DNA of 58,134 bases from Planctomycetia bacterium (GTDB lineage Bacteria; Planctomycetota; Phycisphaerae; Phycisphaerales; SM1A02), in contig SYGP01000046.1 in the NCBI GenBank assembly GCA_005799495.1, forward strand, positions 1 through 58,134, given 5' to 3'. The first letter of the stretch is position 1. The number at the start of each line of letters is the position of its first letter. Under the pieces are notes generated by a model, which worked only from the letters and a program-made list of their open reading frames with translations, searched no databases and was not told the origin of the DNA. This document shows, in pieces, positions 17,887-26,341 of this stretch. Both the position numbers and the translations under genes were made by a program.

Positions 17887-19661
17887 GGCGTTTCTCCCTG
17901 CGCATCGCCGCCACCCATTCGCAAGCGCTGCAGCCGCTGGTCGAGCCGAGGTGTCCTGACGATCCCGCGTAACCGGTCGGGGTCATACATGTAGAGCGTC
18001 ACGTAGCGGCAGAGCGGCAAGATCGGCATCTCCTCTTCCATGATCAGCCGCTCCGCTTCGCTCAGCAAACGCAGTCGCTGCGCAGGGTCGAGCGCGCGCT
18101 CGGCATCCCTCAGCAGCGCATCGAAGCGCTCATCGGAAAATCCGCGGTCATTGTTGCCGTTGCCCGTTCGTGAGAGATCCAGGAAGGTGGTCGGGTCGAG
18201 ATAGTCGCCATACCAACCGCCGCGCGCGATCATGAAGTTCCCCGCCCGAAGATCTTCCTTCGCGAACTTCCCATCCTTGCCGCGCACATCACACTGCACA
18301 CCGAGGCCATCGCGCCACATCGCCGCGAGTGCAGATGCGATGCCGCGGACGCGCGGGTTCCCCGTCATGAACAGCATTTCGACGGGCGGAAAAACACTCC
18401 CTTCGGCGTTCTCGATGAGTCCGTCGCCGTTGCGATCCTTCCAGCCCGCGGCAGCGAGTTCCGCACGCGCCGCCGTGAGATCGTAGGGAAGCCCTGCGGG
18501 CGACTCATATCCCGCGATCGATCCCGGAGGGACAAGCGTGGTGGCAATCGGCTCATGCAAACGCGTGACCGACTGCACGAGCGCTCGCTTGTCGACCGCG
18601 CGGGCGAACGCGCGTCGCACGCGCGCGTCGGCGAACGGGTTGAATCGCCCATCGGGCATGGTCGGACGGCAGTTGAAACTCCAGAAGTCCGTCCCAAAGG
18701 CGGGAAGCACATGGACATCACGCCGACCTGCGTTCACCAACTCTGCGCGGAACTCGGCAGTGAGATCGCTCACCCAGTCGATGCTGCCCGACTCGTAGGC
18801 AAGCACGGCGGTGGATGCATCCTCGATCGGCACGATCTCGACCGAGAGTGCCTGGGCGGGATGAGCGCCGCGGTACATCGGGTTGGGCTCAAGCAGCATC
18901 GAGCGCTTGTACTTCCAGTCGGCGAGCTGCATCGCACCGTTGCAGACCAGAACGCCAGGCTTCGTCCACCCTGGCTCCGTGCGCAGCATCGCCGTCTCCG
19001 GATCGATGCGACTGAAGCGTTCCAGGGTCGGCCGGTGCACAGGCGAGAGCGATTGGAATCCGCAGATATCGAGCCAGTAGGGAACGGGCTGCTCCAATCG
19101 GACGACCAGCGTGTGCGCATCGGGCGCTTCGATGCCGACGGTGGAATCGAATCGCGCGATCGTCTGCCGCCACAAGTCCTGTGCGGCATCGGCAGAGTGT
19201 TTCTCCCCCTTCGCGTACGCCTCCAGTTGCGAAGCGCGCCACGCAAAGAACGCGCGGGCACCCACCACGGGGAAAAGCAGTTCCGCGTAATCCGCAGCCA
19301 AGTCGGGCAGCAGCAGACGTCGCCATGCTTGCTTGAAATCCTCTGCCGTGAGCGGATCACCATTGTTCCAGCGCGCATCCGGCCGAAGATGAAAGGTGTA
19401 GGAACGACCATCGGGCGAGACACTCCAGGACTTCGCGGCGCCCTCCACCACATCGCCCGTGTCAGGATCGCTGCAGCACAGTCCTTCGAACAGCGCGCGC
19501 GCCACACGAAGGTCCTGCATGTAGGTCATGCGCTGCGGGTCGAGTGTGAACACATCGGCACTCGCAACCCGCACATCAGCACGGCGTGCGCCACTCTCCC
19601 AGCTCCCAATGAACATCACAAGGAGTGTGAGCGCTCCAACGATCCCTGCGGTCCATCGCAT
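17883..19661 (-). CDS. oppA: Peptide ABC transporter substrate-binding protein (SBP family 5)
   Basis: 592 aa. ATG at 19661 gives MRWTAGIVGALTLLVMF, a signal or anchor without lipobox; TTG at 19664 is the alternative and a TAGCCT element lies 8 nt before the ATG. The SBP_bac_5 fold is shown by 'VFTLDPQRMTYMQDLRVARA', 'VEGAAKSWSVSPDGRSYTFH', 'WNNGDPLTAEDFKQAWRRLL', 'PYDLTAARAELAAAGW' and 'AERLIMEEEMPILPLCRYV'. These proteins capture oligopeptides in the periplasm for uptake, often for cell-wall peptide recycling. It overlaps oppB by 4 nt. Specificity cannot be read from sequence. Confidence 0.93.
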   Translation of the reverse strand: MRWTAGIVGALTLLVMFIGSWESGARRADVRVASADVFTLDPQRMTYMQDLRVARALFEGLCCSDPDTGDVVEGAAKSWSVSPDGRSYTFHLRPDARWNNGDPLTAEDFKQAWRRLLLPDLAADYAELLFPVVGARAFFAWRASQLEAYAKGEKHSADAAQDLWRQTIARFDSTVGIEAPDAHTLVVRLEQPVPYWLDICGFQSLSPVHRPTLERFSRIDPETAMLRTEPGWTKPGVLVCNGAMQLADWKYKRSMLLEPNPMYRGAHPAQALSVEIVPIEDASTAVLAYESGSIDWVSDLTAEFRAELVNAGRRDVHVLPAFGTDFWSFNCRPTMPDGRFNPFADARVRRAFARAVDKRALVQSVTRLHEPIATTLVPPGSIAGYESPAGLPYDLTAARAELAAAGWKDRNGDGLIENAEGSVFPPVEMLFMTGNPRVRGIASALAAMWRDGLGVQCDVRGKDGKFAKEDLRAGNFMIARGGWYGDYLDPTTFLDLSRTGNGNNDRGFSDERFDALLRDAERALDPAQRLRLLSEAERLIMEEEMPILPLCRYVTLYMYDPDRLRGIVRTPRLDQRLQRLRMGGGDAQGETP

Positions 19662-19731
19662 CAAAGATCAGGCTACGCGCCAAAGCTCCGAAACAGAGCC
19701 CAGCCGACGATCCACGGCGTCGAGAGATCGA

Positions 19732-20700
19732 TTACTTCGCTGGCGGCTTTGGCTGCGCTTTGCCTGCAGGCTTGGAACCGCCGAAGCTGCGCAGCATCAG
19801 ATCGGCGGTTTTCGCAGCCTGGGTGAAGGGGGTCGTGTCCGCCGCGCCTTCGGGCGGATTCTCGGCAAGGAGTTTGATTTCCTTCAGCGTCGGCTCGAGT
19901 CCCTTGACGTATGCCACAACATCAGCAGGAGCGGCCTGAGGAGCCTGATCACGCAGGTAGATCGCGAGACTTCGGTGGACGGCACGCATCAGGCTCGCAT
20001 CCGCTTCACCTTTGCGCACTCGGGTCACGATCGATCCGAGCGAACCGATGAGCAGGCTGCGCGCCGTGGCTTGGCTCTGCTTGGGAACCTGGGGAAGGAC
20101 GGAAAAGGTCTGGAGCGCTTGGAGGTCGTACGCGGTGACCATCCAGTCCGTCTCCTTTCCAAGGTTTGCACCGATGTCCTTGATGATGGAATCCGCCTGG
20201 CTCTGCTGAAGTTCGATCGGCGTGCGCAGCGATGCAAGCGCCGCCGCCGCCACGATGCGAGTCGACAGGTGGTCGTGTGATTCAGGTGATGAAAGATCGG
20301 CGAGTGCAGCGATCGAATCCGGACATTGGAGCGCTTCGATCACCTCGATGGCGTTCGTGGATGTGAACCCATTCTGAATCTCGACCACTTTCAGCAGCCG
20401 CGGCAACATGAGAGCGGCGAACGAGGTTCGGAAGGAGTTGCTGACCTTCTGGCGAGTGAGCATGACGACAGCCATTTCTCGTCCCGTCTTGACCACCTGT
20501 GGATCCTTGCTGCCGAGCGACTTGTCAATCGCCTCGATGAACTTGTCCACTTCCGGCTTCGCGGTCGCGTCGATCGCCGGTGCCTGCGTGATCTTCTCCG
20601 GAAGCTTCGCCAGTGGCTGCTGCGCCGCTGCACTCAAGCAGCAGACTCCGGCAAGTGTCATCGCAACTGTCGCGGGAAACATCGTGCGCAATCCGAACAT
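19732..20700 (-). CDS. Exported alpha-helical protein of unknown function (HEAT-repeat-like)
   Basis: 322 aa. Signal peptide: MFGLRTMFPATVAMTLAGVCC then SAAAQQ. The mature protein is mostly predicted helix with repeating Ala/Leu-rich segments ('AALMLPRLLKVVEIQNGF', 'STRIVAAAALASLRTPIEL'), resembling HEAT or ARM-type repeats, and ends in a Pro/Lys-rich tail (PAGKAQPKPPAK). No enzyme motif. It is divergent from the TPR-like exported protein gene with only 39 bp between starts; the two are probably controlled from one short promoter region and may work together in the periplasm, which is inference. Confidence 0.7.
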   Translation of the reverse strand: MFGLRTMFPATVAMTLAGVCCLSAAAQQPLAKLPEKITQAPAIDATAKPEVDKFIEAIDKSLGSKDPQVVKTGREMAVVMLTRQKVSNSFRTSFAALMLPRLLKVVEIQNGFTSTNAIEVIEALQCPDSIAALADLSSPESHDHLSTRIVAAAALASLRTPIELQQSQADSIIKDIGANLGKETDWMVTAYDLQALQTFSVLPQVPKQSQATARSLLIGSLGSIVTRVRKGEADASLMRAVHRSLAIYLRDQAPQAAPADVVAYVKGLEPTLKEIKLLAENPPEGAADTTPFTQAAKTADLMLRSFGGSKPAGKAQPKPPAK

Positions 20701-20727
20701 GAAGCGGGGGAGTGTAACCAGACCAGT

Positions 20728-20733
20728 TAGAAT
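20728..20733 (+). promoter_or_regulatory. -10 element (TAGAAT) 6 nt before the TPR-like protein start
   Basis: TAGAAT, six bases CCAACC, ATG at 20740, with no Shine-Dalgarno. On the opposite strand TACACT lies 10 nt before the divergent start at 20700. Confidence 0.6.
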
Positions 20734-20739
20734 CCAACC

Positions 20740-23328
20740 ATGATGGTCGGCGTGCTCCTCGTGTGCCTGTCGTTGGTTGGGACCATCCCCTTGCAGGAAT
20801 CGCGCTCGATCGAGGAGGGGGCGAAGTCGAGATACGGCGAGGCGCTGCTGCGTGAGGCGTACCTCATCCTGAACCCAGCGGATATCTCGGTGAGCGAGCT
20901 CGAGGGTGCGATCCTGCTCTGTCGGAAGTCGGCATTGCTCGAACCCGAGAATGCGGAGCGGTGGTACCTGCTTTTGGCGTTGGCGGGATACGCAGGGGAT
21001 GTGTTGCCGGCGGCAAACGCAGCCGCGGCCGAGGCGCTCGTGCGTCTCTCCAAGCTCTGCCCCGCGGATGAACAGATTCGATTGCGACGGCTGCTGCTGG
21101 AACTGGACCGGCGCGAAACAGCGGAGTCGCGCATCGCCGCCTTCGGCAAACTGCTCAGCCCTGAATCCGTGAAGGTGATCGGACCAGCCGTCGGGTCGCG
21201 TTTGGCCTACGACCTCGCGCTGCTCCAGTCGCGCACCGACGATGTCGAGGGATTCGCCAAGTCGATGAATCTTGCGCTCAGCCTGAGTCCATCATTCCCT
21301 GCGGCGGCGGATACGGCGGCCGGCTTCATCAGTGAGCGTGTCGAGGATCCGATCGACGAGTGCGAGTTGCTCGTGAACGCTGCGATGGCAAACCCGACCG
21401 AACTGCGCGGGTGGACGCGGCTCGCGGCGCTGCTGATGCAGGAGGGAGCCTATGGATCGGCCGCGCGTGTGATTCGCCTTTCCATGTCGTGCTTCCCGAA
21501 CCGTGAGGATCAGGAGACCGGAAGGAACATCGCGGCGGCTGATCTTGCACTCGCGTTGTGGGGATCGAATCGGGCCGCAGACGCGCTGCAGTCGCTACGT
21601 CAGCACGAGAGCAATGCGGTGCAGCGGCAGGTCACGCTCATCCAGACGTACAACCCGCAACTGACGCGTGCCGAGTGCGAGGCCATTCCATTCCCGGCGT
21701 CGCAGTTGATCGTCACCGTCGCCGCCGCGATTGAAGTGGATTTCAAGTCGCCCAAGGCAGGGGAAGCACTCGCGCGTCTGGCAAAGGTGGCGCAGGACGC
21801 GGCGGATCGCGAAGCTCCCTTACAGCCGGCGCAGCCACCGAAGACCAAAGAGGAAACGGCGAATCGTGAAGCGGCATCGCGCGAGGCTGCCGCGCAACTT
21901 CTCGACGCTGCCGTGTCTGCGGCCCTTCTCGGCGCGGAGAGTGCGCTCGTGGAGAGTCTCCTCACTGCATCCGACAAGCGCGTTCCTCTGACGGACGATG
22001 TTCGCCAACGCTTTGACGCATGGAAGCGCATGCAGTCGGGGGATGCGGCTGGCGCGCTCAGTTTGTTGGGGGATGAGACGCGCGATCAGCCGCCCGTCCA
22101 CTTTCTCCGTGCGTCATGTCTCGAAGCGACAGGCAACCGAAAGGGGGCAGCTCGCGCTTTCCTCGACATCGCGCAGGACATGCGTGGCACGATGATCGGC
22201 ATTCTCGCGGCCAGTCGGTTGAAGGCAGTGCTTGGTTCGCCGCTGCCCGAGAAGCCCGAAGTGAAGCAGCTCGATGGGATAGTCGCATCGATTCCATCCA
22301 AGATGGAGCGCTATCTCAGCGGGCTTGATCTGCCGATTCGGTTCGAGGTCCGACCGCTCAAGACGGCGGTGGAACCATTCGATCCGATCCGCGTCGAGTT
22401 GGAGATGACCAACCAGACGACGCTTACGCTGGCGGTCACGCCGACCGGGCCCGTCGAAAACCTCTTTCTCATTCAGCCTCGGATTTCCTCGACCACGCAG
22501 GATGGTGTCTCACGGCTGCAGCCGCAGATCGTGCCGTTCGACCGTGCGATTCAGCTGACACCCGGGCAGTCGATGTCGATGACATGGGACTTTGCCTGGT
22601 CGGAGTGCGGACTGCGCATCAGCCAGCAGCCGCTCGAGGGCGGCATGATTGATACGCGGATTGTCAGCAACTTCCAGATCATTGCGGGCGCGTATTCGGC
22701 TGGACCTTTCGGCTCGAGCCCGACGATGCAGTCGATTCTCGTGCAAGGGGTTCGCATGAACGATGCTTGGTGGGAGTCCGCGCTGCGTGCTGCGAGCGAA
22801 CCGAAGAGCGACCAGGATCTCGTGCAGGTCGCTCTGTTGGCTTTTGCGGCGGACGGCAAGTCGGTCACTGCCGAACGCAAGGCCGCCGCGGCCGAAGCAG
22901 TCAAGACTGCATTTGAACAACTGCCTCCATTGGCTCAGGCGTGGCTGCTGTTGGTCGGACCGCGTGTGTCACCTGCGTTTGATCGCGTCTTGGCAGTGGC
23001 TCGGGCAACGACGGATCCGGATGTCCGCCTGGGATATTTGCTTGGCCACTGCACCACCAAGGATGATCCGCAGATCGCGGCGGCGGAGCGTGCGGGGACG
23101 GAGGATGGTCAGTTGCTGGCGCAGGTGATGCGCGCGCGATTCGAGCGGGAAGTGGTCCGGGCGGATGAACGCATGCGCGGGCAGGCTTCGAGTGCGCGCA
23201 CGGGTGCGACCGACCGATTGAAAGACATGAAGAAGTTGCGCCTCGAGGACCTTGGTGCTCCACGCGATGAAGCGGACGGCGGCACGACACAGTCTGCTCC
23301 GAGCGGCGGACAGGCACCCACGCCATGA
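20740..23328 (+). CDS. Large exported TPR-like protein of unknown function
   Basis: 862 aa. Short signal peptide MMVGVLLVCLSLVGTIPLQ. Residues about 25-480 are helical with TPR-like periodicity, for example 'ALLEPENAERWYLLLALAGY' and 'AAMANPTELRGWTRLAALLM'. A stretch near 365-385 is charged and Lys/Glu/Ala-rich. Around residues 530-650 there is a beta-rich segment ('PIRFEVRPLKTAVEPFDPIR', 'LTPGQSMSMTWDFAWSECGL') that looks like an immunoglobulin-like domain, then more helices. No catalytic motif. It overlaps the flippase-like gene by 4 nt, implying coupled translation and a shared role, perhaps as periplasmic scaffold for envelope glycan work. Confidence 0.7.
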   Translation: MMVGVLLVCLSLVGTIPLQESRSIEEGAKSRYGEALLREAYLILNPADISVSELEGAILLCRKSALLEPENAERWYLLLALAGYAGDVLPAANAAAAEALVRLSKLCPADEQIRLRRLLLELDRRETAESRIAAFGKLLSPESVKVIGPAVGSRLAYDLALLQSRTDDVEGFAKSMNLALSLSPSFPAAADTAAGFISERVEDPIDECELLVNAAMANPTELRGWTRLAALLMQEGAYGSAARVIRLSMSCFPNREDQETGRNIAAADLALALWGSNRAADALQSLRQHESNAVQRQVTLIQTYNPQLTRAECEAIPFPASQLIVTVAAAIEVDFKSPKAGEALARLAKVAQDAADREAPLQPAQPPKTKEETANREAASREAAAQLLDAAVSAALLGAESALVESLLTASDKRVPLTDDVRQRFDAWKRMQSGDAAGALSLLGDETRDQPPVHFLRASCLEATGNRKGAARAFLDIAQDMRGTMIGILAASRLKAVLGSPLPEKPEVKQLDGIVASIPSKMERYLSGLDLPIRFEVRPLKTAVEPFDPIRVELEMTNQTTLTLAVTPTGPVENLFLIQPRISSTTQDGVSRLQPQIVPFDRAIQLTPGQSMSMTWDFAWSECGLRISQQPLEGGMIDTRIVSNFQIIAGAYSAGPFGSSPTMQSILVQGVRMNDAWWESALRAASEPKSDQDLVQVALLAFAADGKSVTAERKAAAAEAVKTAFEQLPPLAQAWLLLVGPRVSPAFDRVLAVARATTDPDVRLGYLLGHCTTKDDPQIAAAERAGTEDGQLLAQVMRARFEREVVRADERMRGQASSARTGATDRLKDMKKLRLEDLGAPRDEADGGTTQSAPSGGQAPTP

Positions 23329-24245
23329 CGCCGCCGCGGCGCCGCATCGTGCGGGTCGTCGCATTCGTCATGGCACTTGCGCTCCTCGTGACTGCCGTCG
23401 TCGCGATTCTGCGCAGTGCACCAACGGTCGAACAGGTCCGCACCGCCGTGGTCCATCCCGATCCGACTCGGGTGCTCGTGTGCATCGTGGCGTTGTTCGT
23501 CAACATTGTCTCGTGTGGCGGCATCTTTCATGCGCTGCTCGCACCCTTCGGTCGCATCGGACGGTTCGAGATGGTTCAGCTCATCGCCACATCAAGCGTC
23601 CTCAACTACCTGCCGCTTCGGCCGGGTCTCGTGGGGCGCATCGCGCATCAGGATGTGGTGAATGGAATCCCTCTCTCACGATCAGCCATTTCCGTCGTGG
23701 AAGCTGGGGTCGTGTGCGCGTTCTCGATCGGGTGGCTCGCAGGAGCCGTCGCGCTCGCGCAGTGGAGCGGAATGCCCATGCTCGGTTGGACCATCGCCGC
23801 GCTGCCATCGCTCGGTTGGTGTGCAAGGCGCACGACCAATCCGACGACGGCGCAGCGCCTCCTCAACGCGCTCGCATGGCGACAGGTCGATCTGCTTGCG
23901 TGGGGGGCGCGCTACTGGGCGGTGTTTGCACTTCTCGGCGTCGCTCTGTCGCCGGTCGACTGTGCGCGCGCCGTGTGCATTGGGGGCGTGGCGAATCTCA
24001 TCCCATTCATCGGGAATGGTCTGGGCATCCGTGAGTGGGCGATGGGGCTCGCTGGCGAACGCATGGCCCTGTGGAGCACGGATGTTGGTCTCGCGGCAGA
24101 GTTGTTGAACCGCGCAGTGGACATCGCCGTGGCAGTGCCCATCGGGCTCCTGTGTGCGGTGCCGATTGCGCGCCGCTTGCGCGCCGCGATGGCTGATCGC
24201 GGGAAGGCACCCACCGCCGATGCACTACATTCGAGGAGTGACTGA
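23325..24245 (+). CDS. Lysylphosphatidylglycerol synthase-like integral membrane protein (UPF0104 flippase type)
   Basis: 306 aa with about seven to eight hydrophobic segments. Family clues are 'SSVLNYLPLRPGLVGRIAHQ' (the N-Y-x-P-x-R-x-G motif of the LPG synthase transmembrane region), 'VEAGVVCAFSIGWLAG' and 'IGGVANLIPFIGNGLGIREW', equivalent to the conserved P-x-x-x-G-x-G-x-x-E loop. The C-terminal aminoacyltransferase domain of MprF is absent, so this is the stand-alone flippase-like form. It probably moves a lipid-linked substrate across the inner membrane; the adjacent GT2 enzyme, whose start lies inside this gene, supports a glycolipid substrate by inference. Confidence 0.8.
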   Translation: MTPPRRRIVRVVAFVMALALLVTAVVAILRSAPTVEQVRTAVVHPDPTRVLVCIVALFVNIVSCGGIFHALLAPFGRIGRFEMVQLIATSSVLNYLPLRPGLVGRIAHQDVVNGIPLSRSAISVVEAGVVCAFSIGWLAGAVALAQWSGMPMLGWTIAALPSLGWCARRTTNPTTAQRLLNALAWRQVDLLAWGARYWAVFALLGVALSPVDCARAVCIGGVANLIPFIGNGLGIREWAMGLAGERMALWSTDVGLAAELLNRAVDIAVAVPIGLLCAVPIARRLRAAMADRGKAPTADALHSRSD

Positions 24246-25026
24246 TTCGCGATCAGGAGCCGCGGGAATCGATTTAGCGGTGGTGGTCACTGCATGCAAC
24301 AGCATGCGAACGATCGAGCGGTGCATCGCGAGCGTGCGCCCGATCGCGACCGCTGTGATCGTGGTGGATAGCGGCAGTACGGATGGAACGATCGAGACAT
24401 GCCAGCGGCTTGGCGCGCATGTGGTGCGTCATGCGTGGGAGGGATTCGCGCGGCAGAAGACCTTTGCGCTCTCGCTCGCGGCCAAGCATCAGTGGGTGTT
24501 GCTTCTCGACAGTGATGAGAGCCTCGAACCTGCTCTGCAGACTGGACTGATCGAAGCGATCCGCACGGCGCGCAGCGATACGAGGGCGATCGCGATCAAT
24601 CGGCGGCTCTGGTTCCAGGGCGGATGGTTGCGGCGTGTTGCGTTCCCGGACTGGGTTGTCCGCTGCGGGCGTCAGGGTGCGCTGCGCATTCTTGATCGTC
24701 CTGTGCATGAGTCGGTCGAGGCGGATGGACCCGTCATCCGCGCCGATGGCATCTGTCGCCATGAGTCGTGGGCCGATGCGACCGATGCGATCGAACGCGG
24801 CGTTCGTTACGCGCGGCTCGCTGCGCCCTTCCGCCGAGCGACTTCATTTCCGCTCCTATCGTTCGTCGGCAGTGCGCTCGCCATCGCGGTCAAGCAGGGG
24901 ATCGTTCGCGGCGGTGTCCTCGATGGAAGGCGCGGCATCATCGCCATCGGTCTGTTCATCGTGGGCTCGTACTGCACTCACATGGCCGCACTCGACCACC
25001 AGCGACGATCAAGATCCGCCGAGTGA
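24220..25026 (+). CDS. Glycosyltransferase family 2 (WaaE/KdtX-like)
   Basis: 268 aa from ATG 24220; GTG at 24238 is the main alternative. GT-A fold: 'VVVTACNSMRTIERCIASV', 'VIVVDSGSTDGTIETCQRLG' (nucleotide-binding), 'WEGFARQKTFAL' and the metal motif 'VLLLDSDES' (D-x-D). The segment 'FPDWVVRCGRQGALRILDRPVHESV' plus the length match WaaE/KdtX-like beta-1,4-glucosyltransferases that add sugar to lipopolysaccharide core or related glycolipids. A C-terminal hydrophobic stretch near residues 200-260 suggests membrane association. The start lies 26 nt inside the flippase-like gene. Confidence 0.85.
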   Translation: MHYIRGVTDSRSGAAGIDLAVVVTACNSMRTIERCIASVRPIATAVIVVDSGSTDGTIETCQRLGAHVVRHAWEGFARQKTFALSLAAKHQWVLLLDSDESLEPALQTGLIEAIRTARSDTRAIAINRRLWFQGGWLRRVAFPDWVVRCGRQGALRILDRPVHESVEADGPVIRADGICRHESWADATDAIERGVRYARLAAPFRRATSFPLLSFVGSALAIAVKQGIVRGGVLDGRRGIIAIGLFIVGSYCTHMAALDHQRRSRSAE

Positions 25027-25069
25027 TGGTTCGTCTTGGCGGCGCAAGCAGTCGCCGCGCGCCGACGGA

Positions 25070-26281
25070 TCAGTTGGTGACCCGTGTCCGCACACTGTCG
25101 AGCACATTCATGAAGTTGATGTACGCGTCGTAGGGACTCTCGTAAGGGCTGAAGTACTTGTGGACATCGCCATCGGCCCAGTACTTCGTGCACATGTAGT
25201 ACAGATGATCGCTTGTGGTCAGCTTCCGCCAATCCTCCAGGATGAAGGGATCGCCCGCCGCGTGTCGGCGCTTGACCGCCTCCTCGAGTCGGTAGAGCTC
25301 CGCTGCGGCATTGTCCTGCAGCGGATTGCCAAGCCACGCGCTCAAGTCACGCTCGGTGTCCGCCCAGGAGATGGGACGCTCCGCGTCGTACTCGCCGACG
25401 GCCTGATGCAGATCGGCAACCTGCGACGGAGTGAGGAATGAATTGTGGCCGGGGTTCACATCGAAGATCTTCTCGGGCAGCGCGTCGAGGAACTGGAAGA
25501 TGCCGGTCTCAGCCCACTGATGCTCGCCGAGCGTTTCGTAGTCCATGAACAGGTTGCACAGGAACCCGTTGCCGTTGATCTGGTTGACCCAACGCGCGAA
25601 CTTCTCCGCGGACAGCGGCCAATCCGCCCAGTTTCGATCGGAGAAGCGGAATGCAATGTCATCCGACAGGCGGTAGTTCTTCAGCAGCACCTTCACGGGC
25701 GCGCAGCCAGGCGGCACGGAACGCATGGGCGGCGCATAAACGAAGTTCGGCGAGCGCGCACCAAGCAGCCGATCGACTCCCTCGCACAGGATCGCCTTGT
25801 GCCGACCGAGCCATGAAATGTGTCCGGCAAGTTCGTTGGTGTAAATGAGCTCCGTGTTGCGGAATGTGACGGGCTTCACACCAAAGAGCCGCTGCAGCGT
25901 GGCCTCCTGAGCAGCGATCTGTTCGTTGAACTCTTCCTTGGAAAAGAGGAACGAGAGCGAGTGATGGCTGGTCTCGCCGATCAGTTCGCAGGCGCCCGTT
26001 GCGTGCAGTTCTCGCACGAGGTCGAGCACATCGGGCGCCCAGAGTTCGAACTGCTCGAGCGCGGTTCCCGAGAACGAATAAGACACGCGGAAACGCCCTT
26101 CATGACGGCGAACCAGATCGAGGATCTGCGTGGTGGCGGGCCGGTAGCACTTGTCCGCCACCTTCCGCATGATCGCAGCGTTCGCCTCGTTGTCGAAGTA
26201 AAACGGATCCGCATCGAAGACCGAGTACTTGCGCAGCCGAAACGGCTGGTGCACCTGAAAGTAGAAGCAGACGGCTGCCAT
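25070..26281 (-). CDS. Glycoside hydrolase family 57 (alpha-amylase type)
   Basis: 403 aa, no signal, cytoplasmic. Family 57 retaining alpha-glucanase or glucanotransferase: it opens 'VCFYFQVHQPFRL' (conserved HQP), then 'LELIGETSHHSL'-type region ('CELIGETSHHSLS'), nucleophile region 'VTFRNTELIYT' with E144, and the acid/base region 'NLFMDYETLGEHQ' with D247. The C-terminal helical bundle is present, so the length is normal for the short alpha-amylase subgroup. Likely acts on glycogen-type polymer or an intracellular precursor. It is divergent from a DegT aminotransferase gene, beside envelope polysaccharide genes. Confidence 0.92.
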   Translation of the reverse strand: MAAVCFYFQVHQPFRLRKYSVFDADPFYFDNEANAAIMRKVADKCYRPATTQILDLVRRHEGRFRVSYSFSGTALEQFELWAPDVLDLVRELHATGACELIGETSHHSLSFLFSKEEFNEQIAAQEATLQRLFGVKPVTFRNTELIYTNELAGHISWLGRHKAILCEGVDRLLGARSPNFVYAPPMRSVPPGCAPVKVLLKNYRLSDDIAFRFSDRNWADWPLSAEKFARWVNQINGNGFLCNLFMDYETLGEHQWAETGIFQFLDALPEKIFDVNPGHNSFLTPSQVADLHQAVGEYDAERPISWADTERDLSAWLGNPLQDNAAAELYRLEEAVKRRHAAGDPFILEDWRKLTTSDHLYYMCTKYWADGDVHKYFSPYESPYDAYINFMNVLDSVRTRVTN

Positions 26282-26341
26282 GGCGGGCGTCGGAGTCTAC
26301 GGGCTGCGCTGCTATCCTCCTGCAAAAGAAAGGAACTCCGG

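Noticed and set aside
25820-26341. N-terminal extension of the DegT frame
   Set aside because: Overlaps the GH57 gene on the other strand; family alignment and a ribosome-binding site place the start at 26342.
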